A DNA stretch of 64,000 bases from Myrmaecium sp. VS I D KN 1 (taxonomy: Eukaryota > Ascomycota > Dothideomycetes > Valsariales > Valsariaceae), in NCBI GenBank assembly GCA_019775845.1, contig JADQAV010000007.1, forward strand, positions 496,390-560,389, in the 5' to 3' direction. This document shows positions 55,319-64,000 of the stretch, one piece after another. The stretch's first letter is position 1; each line of letters starts with the position of its first letter. Below the pieces are notes generated by a model. It ran no database searches. It saw only the letters and a program-made list of their open reading frames with translations, and was not told the DNA's origin. The position numbers and the translations under genes were made by a program.

Positions 55319-56147
55319 AGCTGCGTTCTTCTTTTTTTTCAATTTTCCTTCGTGGTGTATTCTACCCTTAATATGGTGCTTTAATTCTCGTAAATCGATT
55401 AATCTTGACGTTGCTTTAGTTCTTGTTGTGTATTTTTCTCATCGTCTTTTCCTGAGTCATTCTTGTGTGCCTTTTTCTTTTCTCAAGGCCGTAGACAAAA
55501 AGTTATTGTTTGCAGAAACGTTACGGGGCATTGGGAGAAGCTGGCATGGCAAGAGTTAAGCCTTCGAGGCAATTGCGCTGATGGTGCTTCACCTAAATCG
55601 GAACTGGGAGAAAGATTATCGTGAAAGGGAGAGATCCGCTGCTTCGTCTTTCCTTTCTCCTTCCCCTTCTTTTTTTCCGGTCCACTTTCTGGCGTTGGAG
55701 TGCCCGGGGGGGCTGATGCTCATTGCCTTTTCCTGTTTTTACCCTACTTATTCCGATTCCGTATCTAATCTTTCTTCTTTTGTATTCACTTCATCGTTGT
55801 ACTGCAGGACCACATCGATAGAGAAAGTTGCCTTTGTTCATAGACGCTTCTTTCAAGACAAGTTTCGTGAGGACATCTTCTAGTGAAGGGGTGTTATGGT
55901 GTGATTTATTCAGGTATTCCATACGAATTTGGAGTCTAAATGAAGAAAGAAAAAGAAAAACTCCATAGTATCGAGCGGACCCCTTCTGACCTAGAAGGGG
56001 GAAGATAACGCCATCGGAAGAAAAGGACTGGCCAAAATTTACTCCGTTACATATGCCAATAAATCATACCGTCGGGGGATGGGAAAGACGGAAGAATGGT
56101 AGTGCCCGGAAGGAAAGCCAGCGAGAACGTGAAGTGATTCGCCCCCT
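55319..56147. other. Spacer between convergent ALR1 and UFD1
   Basis: This 829-base spacer is AT- and T-rich near the ALR stop (T runs at about 55330-55345 and 55660-55680). It holds two 3' flanks and no supported gene. Confidence 0.6.
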
Positions 56148-57357
56148 CTATTTGTCACCCTTTTTCTTATTCGCCCGCAAGCTCTGACCCTGCCCTTGGA
56201 ATCTGACGGGCTCCTTCTCCGTCTCGGCATCACCGTCCTTTTTCACCGGCTTGATCTCATAGCCGAAGAAGAGCTTCCCCGGCGGCAGCCGCAGCGGTTG
56301 CGGGCCGTTTGTCCGACGCTGCGTGCGCGGCGGGGCGTTGGTAGACGCTCCGGCAACCGGAGTCGAAGGTTTCGGCGTCGGCGCTTTGCTGCCTTTTTTG
56401 GATGAGAGTTTGTGACCCGTAGTGAGAAAGTTGGACGAGACAGCCTTAGCGCCCGCGGCGGCTTGCGTGGAAGAAGGGGCGATGGCAGCGTAGTTGATAG
56501 CTTGAGCCATAGTACCGTGCTGGTGAATGGTGCCGCCCTTGCCCGTCAAACCGGCCGGGCCGCTGGCGGCACTGCGTGGTGTGCTGGTTCCACTGGTACG
56601 CTTGGGTTCCTCGTAGCCCACCGGCGGGGCGAAGTCGACGCTCAGATCAGTCTCCAGGGTGCAAATAGCCTTTTTGGGGTTGTCCGGTTTGGTCTCGAGC
56701 ACAGCTATGCTGTATACGTGATCGTTGTAGGCGAAGGTGAAGACGTCGCCGGTGGTCAGGCAGGAGAAGTTCCGGAAGGCATTTTCGAGGACGGCCTTCG
56801 GATCGGAGATCTCTAGGAAGTCGGGAGACTGCGGTTGTAGCTTGATGAATGTGCCAAGGGGGAGGTCGGTCGACTTGACTTGTAGAAGATCGCCAGGCTC
56901 AACTTGGAGCGTTTGCATTAACTGGAACATCGATATTAGCAAGTTGAAGGTACCGTCTGCGTAACGAATGGCGTACCCAGTACGGGAGATAGATTTTTCC
57001 CTCCTCCGCGATGAATTCCAGCACACCGGCATGCGTCTGCTTCTGCTTTGCTCCATTTATGAGCTCGAACAACATTGGGTACGTGATGTGTAACCTCGTC
57101 AACTTGTCCAAGGCGCTGGGAGGCAGGAAGACTTTTCCCCCATGGTTCGCGTCCTCCCGCTCCGGGCCAGGCATCATGACGATCGGATAGCAGCGAAAGT
57201 ATTCGTCGAATCGCCGCATCGCACCCCCTCGGCGAGCGATCATGTTCTGGTATAACGCCATCGGGTCATCCTCATCGTAGAAGCCTGCGTTGAACTGTGC
57301 ATATGGCGTTAGTACTTCCAGAGGATCAGTCAAGCCAGAGCTTTGAATACTCACCAT
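56148..57357 (-). CDS. UFD1: Ubiquitin fusion degradation protein 1 (Cdc48 cofactor)
   Basis: Three exons: 57357-57355 (the ATG alone), 57294-56977 and 56921-56148; 364 residues. The first intron begins directly after the ATG (GTGAGT) and has a CTAAC branch; the mature start is M-FNAGFYDEDD. The Ufd1 N-terminal double-psi barrel is clear: FDEYFRCYPIVMMPGPERED, GGKVFLPPSALDKLTRLHI, YPMLFEL, GVLEFIAEEGKIYLPYW, then MQTLQVEPGDLLQVKSTDLPLGTFIKLQPQSPDFL. The C-terminal half is disordered, with the Npl4/Cdc48-binding segment RLPPGKLFFGYEIKPV near residue 325. With Npl4 it recruits Cdc48/p97 to polyubiquitylated clients, chiefly in ER-associated degradation. It is divergent from LIN1, 320 bases apart. 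Confidence 0.94.
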
Positions 57358-57677
57358 GGTCGCAGCAGACAATCTTGAGATTTTTGGTAATATCGTGAAA
57401 GGGAGAAGGGCAGATTCAGAAGACTATGCGGGAAGCTTGTGTTGTCCGGAGGTCTTCAGGTGGTCCGCCGCTTAGTGATGACGTTCCGCGGCGAAACCCA
57501 TAGTGGGCCCAAGCTTCTTCTCTTCGCAACAACCGCGGCCGCTGCAGTCGCGCACTTCGGCGTCTCACTCAAAGCTCGACTGAACGCAAAGCGTCGTTTT
57601 ATCGCTCACCGAACAGCCGCACTGAGGTACCTACCTCCATTATCTTCTGCGCTTGGTAGGCTATATTACCTTCCGCA
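57358..57677. promoter_or_regulatory. Compact divergent promoter UFD1/LIN1
   Basis: Only 320 bases separate the two start codons, so the promoters share or nearly share their sequence. The part around 57460-57560 is GC-rich. Individual sites are not called. Confidence 0.5.
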
Positions 57678-59048
57678 ATGACCGGACGACCTGCACCGCG
57701 GCCTAAGCGGGAAAGCGAACAATTCACGCGAACCCATCACCTTGACGGCGACGAGCCTTCCACTAAGAAACCTCGATTCGATTACCGCAACCCATCCACG
57801 CTCGCTCCCGATGCACCGGAAGACGACGCGATCCTCGAGCTGGACGAAATCGGCAAAGGCGGCCGAGTGAAGCGCAACGCGGTCAACATCGACGGCTTCG
57901 AGTCGGACAGCTCGGAGGAGAACTTCGATGCGCGCGCAGATGCTAAAGCAAGGGCGGCCAAGAAGGAGTCGCAGGGTGCCAAGTCTGTGGTAGAAGAGGA
58001 GAATGATATGTTTGCCGATCTCGAGGAGGATTTCAAGGATGGTGACGATGACGAGGACCTGAACGCGGAAGCTAAGAAGAAGAAGGCGGTCAGGTTCTTG
58101 GAAGCAGATGAGATTGAGGGTGCAGTCGACGAGAGCAAATCCGGCGGGCACGTGTCGGCGAACTTTTCATTGAGCTCAAAAGAGACGGGCGAAAGCGAGG
58201 AATCGAGCAGTGAGACTGGAGATGAGGAGGAGAGAGACCGAGTGGACTACGATGACGAGGATGCCAGGGAGCTGGGTGCTGGCAGCAAGAAGAAGCATGC
58301 GCCGAAGCTAGATGCGTTCAACATGAAGGCGGAAAACGAGGAGGGCAGGTTTGACGAGTCTGGGAACTACATTCGCAAGGCTGCAGATCCGGATGCGATT
58401 CACGACATGTGGCTGGAGGGGCTTTCCAAGAAAGACATGAAGCGAGCGAAGGAGGCACAGGACAAGCGCGATGCCGAAAGGCGACAGAAGCAGCTGGAGA
58501 AGGACGCTGTGTTAACAAGTGATCTGTTGAAGCAGTTGATCATGCATTTGGAACGCGCGGAGACGGTGCTTGAGGCCTTGCAAAGGTTGGGCAAGGGCTT
58601 GGAGAAAAAGAAGAAACCGAAGTGGCAGAGAAATAAGAAGGAGTCCGACGATGCCATGGACCTCGATCAGGAAAAGCCGACAGAAGACGCCGCCGAGCAA
58701 AAACGGCGGGAGGCCGTTGAAGCGATAACTGAGGCCGCCGACCAGTTGTTGACCAGAGGACAAGAGGATATCTATGATGCCGAAAGAGAACTGCTGATCA
58801 GACAGTATCAGAGGGAGACTGGCGAAGAGTGGGTGGAGCCAGCTAAGGATGAGCAGAATGGTGATGAAGCCGCAGAATCCAAGCAGTGGGAATTCAGATG
58901 GGCCGATGCACGTGACGGGGGAGAAATCCATGGCCCTTACGATGGACCGACGATGGTAGCTTGGAACGATGCCGGATACTTCGGGGAGGGAGTAGAGTTC
59001 AGGCGCGTTGGTCATTCGAGCTGGACCCAATCCGTGGACTTTGTCTGA
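57678..59048 (+). CDS. LIN1: GYF-domain protein Lin1/Snu40 (CD2BP2 family)
   Basis: This is a single exon of 456 residues. The N-terminus has TGRPAPRPKRE and a KKPRFDYRNPSTLAPDAPEDDAILELDEIG stretch, followed by KRNAVNIDGFESDSSEE, a hallmark of the Lin1/CD2BP2 family. The middle is very acidic and Lys-rich, with helix-forming runs (KDMKRAKEAQDKRDAERRQKQ; ERAETVLEALQRLGKGLEKKKK). The GYF domain closes the chain from about residue 403: WEFRWADARDGGEIHGPYDGPTM, then AWNDAGYFGEGVEFRRV, with the G-P-Y-x-x-P-T/x-M core. The family binds proline-rich ligands and the U5 snRNP factor Prp6, and leaves during tri-snRNP assembly. It is nuclear, and shares a compact promoter with UFD1. Confidence 0.92.
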   Translation: MTGRPAPRPKRESEQFTRTHHLDGDEPSTKKPRFDYRNPSTLAPDAPEDDAILELDEIGKGGRVKRNAVNIDGFESDSSEENFDARADAKARAAKKESQGAKSVVEEENDMFADLEEDFKDGDDDEDLNAEAKKKKAVRFLEADEIEGAVDESKSGGHVSANFSLSSKETGESEESSSETGDEEERDRVDYDDEDARELGAGSKKKHAPKLDAFNMKAENEEGRFDESGNYIRKAADPDAIHDMWLEGLSKKDMKRAKEAQDKRDAERRQKQLEKDAVLTSDLLKQLIMHLERAETVLEALQRLGKGLEKKKKPKWQRNKKESDDAMDLDQEKPTEDAAEQKRREAVEAITEAADQLLTRGQEDIYDAERELLIRQYQRETGEEWVEPAKDEQNGDEAAESKQWEFRWADARDGGEIHGPYDGPTMVAWNDAGYFGEGVEFRRVGHSSWTQSVDFV

Positions 59049-62000
59049 CGTTGGGAACGATGAATTGAAGGAATCTCGGCGCTTCGGGAGATGTAATAGG
59101 TCACATCTGGCACGTCCTGAGTCACTGGCCAGCAACATGCAAAATTATTGTGCCGTGCGACCGTACAAGTTCGTTCGCCAGCTACAAGTTCATGCAGGAT
59201 GGAAGCGCTTCGCCCGAGACGTGATGGAAGGATGCGGCAAGAGATCAGGACGATCCAACCAGGGACACTTTCCAGCCGTCCGTAACTCACATGATTGTAA
59301 TCCTATGCGGCCAGGCGATGGAGAATGGCTCAATGAGATCCCAGGATCCGATCGCTGGGTTCGGCACGGTTTGGGTGCCATATGCTGTGACTGGTTGCTG
59401 GGGACTGTTCCCGTACATTCAAAGGACAGAACAGTTCCCGGACAGCTGCTGTCAACTGTCGTGCAACATCAGCAGTCACCATGTCTATCCCCGCTTCCAC
59501 AACCAAGGTGTAGAAAGGGAGTCAGGCTGTGTTCTTCTCAATTGGTTAGAACAGCAATGTTGGCAAAAGATACTATCGAAATCCGCAATTTGGCTTGAGC
59601 AGGAGCATGAACAGCCGTGTTCGATATCGACTACATCCCTCCACTGCACATGCATCTCGATATGTCGACCTGGATGACCTCAGGAGGTCTCACTGTTCTT
59701 CACGCAAGGGCGGCGAAAGAGCACATCGCCCATTCGAAGGTGGATGGAAGGATTCTTCAGTTCGTCGAAGCGAGCGGATGACAGAGGCGCGGGCCGGGTG
59801 CGGTCGAGGGGCTCGCGTGGCCCTAAACTTATCGAACCCTGACGTGTCGCCGCCGTTCGGGTTGCCCCTGAAGAATGAAGGGGAAGCTGGGTTCGCGCTC
59901 TGGCGCGAGTGCCCCCATCGGCAAAGAAGCTTGAGATGGAGGGGGCGATAGCATATTAATGGGGGAAAAAACGATGAGGCTGGCATTTCGACTCTTCTGT
60001 TTGTTTAATTGCGGTTTCTATCTTCAGGAACGGAGGGCTCGCAGAGGATCTGAACGGGACCGTCCGCGGCTCCTCCAACGTACGAGCGAGGTCCCACCGA
60101 CGCAACCAGGTTCGCTTTTGGCCGTGAACCAGCCTGAACGTACCTCGCCGTACAGTGTGCATTGTATTGTCCTGTAGAGGCTTTGGGCGCAGAGTGCAGC
60201 CGAATCCTGTCCAATCCGGTCCGCACTTCGGCTCGGCTTGAGGAAAGAGGGGTTACATAGGATGCCTCCGCAGCATCCTCTCTCTGACGCGGTGAGTGGT
60301 GCAGGTGACAGAAGCAGTCCAACACCGTTCAAAGCGTCGCAGAAGCATAGCTTGAGTGGGCCTGTACGTTCATGAGCTTGGTGGGATAGCAGAAGCCGTG
60401 GCAAGGCTCCCGCCTGGATTCGAGGCTTTCATGCGGTTGAGTTAAATACGGGGAGGAGCTAAATGACATTCCCAAGAACGGGGCGAGCCGTTCACACAGC
60501 AACAGAGAGACAACTTTCACCTTTTATCAATCATAACGACGTGCGCTAGCGGTGATGTAATGTTATCCGTACTTCTTCCTTCTCCCATACACACATAAAA
60601 TCCGTCGCTTATGCAATGTCGCTCTGCTCCTCTGCCCAGGTCCAGGGGAGGCATTGAGTACATGCCTACATAAGAGCTCGCATGGCCTGTGCGAAGACGA
60701 CGAATTAAATGCTGGAGAAAGAGCCTAAGCCGACGCGAGAGGGGGAAGGGGAGGTCATCCCATCCGACAATGTTGTTGACCGCCTCGAGAGCGTCGCGGA
60801 AAGGTATGAGGGGAAAGGGGGAGGGGTCAAGCACTCCAAAGTATGGAGTATCTACCTAGTACTGGCGGGGGCAGGGAAGACAAGTGCGCAAGGTGCGCCG
60901 AAGGGACAGAATGCCGCCATCCTATTTTCCCTGTGGTGTTTATTCTCGACAAGTTCCTTTGCCATGCCGGTGAGCACGTAGTGCCCTCAGGTATGAGGTT
61001 GGTTTGGGACGACGAGATAGACACATGAAGAGCCCGACGTAGGTATCCGTACAGTAGTAGGTACATACCATAAGAACCTACATTACGGACGTACAAACAG
61101 CCGGACGGAGCACGAAGGGCATCGAGTGATCATTCTGTTATAAATAGAGACCAACAAAAACAAACAAGCGTACGTACTGTACATACCTACTGATATGTAG
61201 TACATAGAGAGGGGTGAACGAAGCCATTACCTAGAAATACATACACAGTAAACGCTACATACACGAGGAGCCTCTCGAGTACTACGGATTTAATCAGAAG
61301 ATATTAACAAGTACCTCACCTACGTGCCTATTACTACCAAACACCTTCCGCTCGGACATGGAACTCGAGCCTCTGAATCCCTCCCCCTTTCCCCTCTCCT
61401 CAACCCCCTTTTTGCGCGGTGCTGGTAAGAGAGAGAGAGGGCGGCGAGCAGTCACAGGCAGTCCATCACTTGTGAACGCGACTCAGGTCCCTCTCATCTC
61501 GGACCGTGTGTGGTCGCGGGCGGCGGTGGCCGTGGCTAGGGAGCCTCCGTACCGTACCTGTCCTCTCCTCTGCTAGCTCATTTCACCCAGGCCCACCGCT
61601 TGCAATAATTTTCCAGAAGAACAGCGGACTTCCCTGAAATACCGCTGACGAACCCCTACCTCCCTCCCTCCCGCCAGTCCGCCGTGCCCTTCCCCTCACC
61701 TCAACACCAAGAGCCCAAGACGAACCCAGAGCCAACGTCTATCGTGCCTGTCCTGCCAGACGGCTGCATCGCAACCTCTCCAGCCTCACCCTTCCACCCA
61801 TTCTTCTTCTTTGCGTTGCGTCCTTGATCTTCTCGAGCTGCCACATCGAGTTCGCTCCACCGCCTCGCCCTTCAGGTGCACGACCACCTACCAGACCAGT
61901 GGAAGCGACCGGGCCCTTTCTCAGGAGTCGCGCCAACTTCTCGGCACTCTGTCCGCCGTCCCCATCTCCTTCCAGCACGCCTCACCTTCTCTCTTCTCTC

Positions 62001-62250
62001 CTCAAACTCTCCTCTCCCGCTCCCTGGGCAGCGAAACTCTTTTATTCTGTCGCTGTCCATCGTCCGCAAACGCCTACGTCCTCCATAACACCATCTCCCG
62101 CTCGCTCTGGCGCTGTTCTGCGCACCTTTCCGCCAAGTCTCGATCATCCGCAGGCAGATGCTGCAAGGCTTCTGACATTTTTTGACTCGCACCATCACGG
62201 CCACATTCCGTTCTACGGAGAAACTCTACACTCCTTAATCTACGACGATT
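59049..62250. other. Largest gene-free stretch (3.2 kb), ending in the PIN4 leader
   Basis: I find no convincing gene on either strand. From 59049 to about 60700 composition is ordinary and the short frames look random. From 61000 to 61330 it is dense in TAC, GTAC and GTA words. From 61360 to 62250 it is pyrimidine-rich with only two ATGs, so much of it is probably the PIN4 transcript leader. A non-coding RNA cannot be excluded by eye. Confidence 0.5.
62158..62175 (+). other. Five-codon upstream ORF in the PIN4-like leader
   Basis: ATG CTG CAA GGC TTC TGA lies 75 bases before the PIN4-like start codon, within the presumed leader. Apart from an ATG at 61358, no other ATG occurs between 61358 and 62250 on this strand. 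A role in translational control is inference. Confidence 0.45.
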
Positions 62251-64000
62251 ATGAGCCTAAACCACAACGACATGTATTATCCCGATCCACAAGCCCGGTC
62301 GCCAGGCTCCCACCGCCAGCACCCGCAAACTCTACATCGACAGCCGTCAAGGCAATTCGATGCCTACGGCGCGGTCAACAGCGGGATGTACGCGGTGGAT
62401 GACCATGCGAGATACGACCAACCAAGATACAACGATAGACTTAATGCGACCATTCACTCCAACTATGCAGGAAGCTATGATCTTCCCGGCTCGCAAGCAT
62501 GGAATGCGGCAGGCTTTGGCCAGAGTCAGAGCAACACGCTTGCTGCCTTGGGTGCAACCACGCGGATGAAGCCTCCAGCTCGTGGCCGTAGCGCATTGCC
62601 GACGGTAAGTGATGCATAAGCTGCAAGATCCCTCCAGAGTCAAACCATAGCGGGTTGGAGACTGACAGAAACTGCAGACATGGCTCGAGCAGCCCCAACC
62701 CCTTCCGTCCCTGAATGCGTTTTCTGGACTCGGCAACCCCTCTCTCGCGGGACCCATCCGGCAGGATGCCTACGGCGCTGACAATGACGATGAGCTTATT
62801 CCCACCGCGATCGTCATCAAGAACATTCCATTTGCTGTCAAGAAGGAGCAGCTTGTCCAATTGATGACCGACCTCCGACTTCCTCTACCTTACGCTTTCA
62901 ACTACCACTTCGACAACGGCGTTTTCCGAGGTCTTGCTTTTGCGAACTTTACAACTGCCGAGGAAACCGCTGCGGTGATTGAAACAATGAACCATTTCGA
63001 GCTGCATGGTCGGAAATTGAGGGTGGAGTACAAGAAGATGCTTCCGTTGGTGGAGCGGGAACGCATTGAGCGCGAAAAGCGCGAGAGAAGAGGTCAATTA
63101 GAGGAGCAGCACCGACCGATGGCGACATCCCAGCTCCACAACCAGCCTTCACTCTCTTCGATGTCCTCTCATATCCCAGCCACTTCCCCTTCGCCCGTGA
63201 ACGGGAGATCTGGCTCGAAACTTGGTATGCGCATCTCCTCCCTTACTCGCGTGCATATTGCTAACTATCCTCCAGAGGTCGACTTGAATGATCCCGCCAT
63301 TTTACAGTTTTACTCGCAGTTACTCCTGTTCAAGGAAGATGCCTCCAGAGACAGCATGACCTTCTCGCCCTCCTTAGCTCCTGCGCAAAGACGCATCATC
63401 CATACCCTTGCGCACCAGATGGGCTTGGCGCATGTGTCTAAGGGCAGCGGAGATCAGCGCCAAGTCCACATCTTCAAAGTCCGGGAAGGCCCCAACTTGA
63501 GCCCTCCAATGCAGCAGATGCCAGCAAGCCTTCCAGGCGAGCCGCATCGGCGTGGCCTTAACAGGGCTGCAACAACCGATTTCAGCGACGTCCGTGCGTC
63601 GGATGGTTTTTATGGTACTCTTGGTCGACAAGGTTCTGGCTTCCTCGGATTTCCCGATTCCCCTGGTGGTTTGACGGCAGCTCCTAACCTGCGTGCAGCC
63701 AAATCATATGCTGATCTGCGCTCGTACACGCCCTCCCCGGTGCCGTCTACGGCAAGCTTTCCCGCAACATTGAACACCAACTTCGGCCGGTTCGGCGATT
63801 ATGCGAACAACTCCTCTACTGCACCTTCGCTTACTCCCACTGCAACCACCATGTCCAGCCGCGAAGAGAATCTGCTTGTGAGTGGACTCGGTAGCATGAA
63901 CCTTGGTTCGGGATTCGGGCAGAGCGGAAGCCCTCGGGGGCTTCGTGGCATGATGTCCTGGGATCGTGATCAGAACCCAGGCCCGATCGGGGGACACCGG
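62251..64000 (+). CDS. PIN4: PIN4-like RNA-binding protein (RRM plus R3H), 5' part
   Basis: Exons 62251-62604, 62678-63224 and 63276 to beyond the right edge give at least 541 residues. The N-terminus is Tyr/Gln/Pro-rich and disordered. An RRM lies at about residues 147-230: an AIVIKNIPFAVKKEQLVQLM RNP2-like start, then FRGLAFANFTTAEETAAVIETMN with the RNP1-like core, closing with GRKLRVEYKK. It is followed by a charged helix (ERERIEREKRERRGQ) and by an R3H-type region beginning EVDLNDPAILQFYSQLLLF and RIIHTLAHQMGLAHVSKG, where R-x3-H is present. The downstream part is Ser/Gly/Phe-rich. This order matches yeast Pin4/Mdt1 and fission yeast Cip1/Cip2, cytoplasmic RNA-binding proteins tied to checkpoint or stress response. 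The 3' end is outside the window. Confidence 0.88.

Noticed and set aside
59008-59951. Open frames of 118-196 codons after LIN1.
   Set aside because: Composition is random-looking, no start context stands out, no splice-consistent partner was found, and no family was recognised.

Overview
This 64 kb window is nuclear DNA of a filamentous ascomycete. The genes are split by short introns, mostly about 50-95 bases, with GTRNGT donors, CTAAC/CTGAC-like branch sites and YAG acceptors. They stand singly on both strands with 0.3-3 kb spacers, and families such as DUF3425 bZIP, RIX1, YPP1 and fungal striatin point to Pezizomycotina. A eurotiomycete is my best guess, but that is inference. I saw no rRNA, tRNA, CRISPR array, transposon or virus-derived element.

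Region 1-13 kb looks accessory, oriented to surface, carbohydrate or regulatory functions. It holds the 3' half of an extended SDR epimerase, a very divergent Ran-like GTPase, a secreted Yellow/MRJP protein, a secreted expansin-like protein, a Yap-signature bZIP with a DUF3425 domain, and a SUT-type sugar transporter.

Region 14.5-24 kb is core: an endosomal Na+(K+)/H+ exchanger (Nhx1-like), the ribosome-assembly factor RIX1, and YPP1, a scaffold of the plasma-membrane PI4-kinase. Region 24.5-33 kb is again accessory: a small protein with a misplaced Zn2Cys6-like cluster, an unrecognised 479-residue protein, a 14-TM drug-efflux MFS gene whose 3' end is frame-disrupted, and a 213-residue orphan.

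Region 34-64 kb is mostly core regulation and proteostasis: heat-shock factor Hsf1, a P5B ATPase (Ypk9/ATP13A2 type), striatin (STRIPAK scaffold), a PNRC/Edc-type decapping activator, RBX1 (cullin RING subunit), SPC1 (signal peptidase), an ALR/CorA Mg2+ channel, UFD1, LIN1 (GYF domain, U5 snRNP) and the 5' part of a PIN4-like RNA-binding protein cut by the right edge. Several genes share proteostasis themes (Hsf1, Rbx1, Ufd1, Spc1), but they are separate transcription units and I see no operon-like system.

Gene models were spliced by hand. For every multi-exon gene the exon lengths sum to a whole number of codons, except where the window cuts the gene. The most unusual item is the Ran-like GTPase at 1272-2874: its P-loop and GNKVD motif are intact, but its switch II region is shortened and lacks the catalytic glutamine, and a long new C-terminal extension is present.
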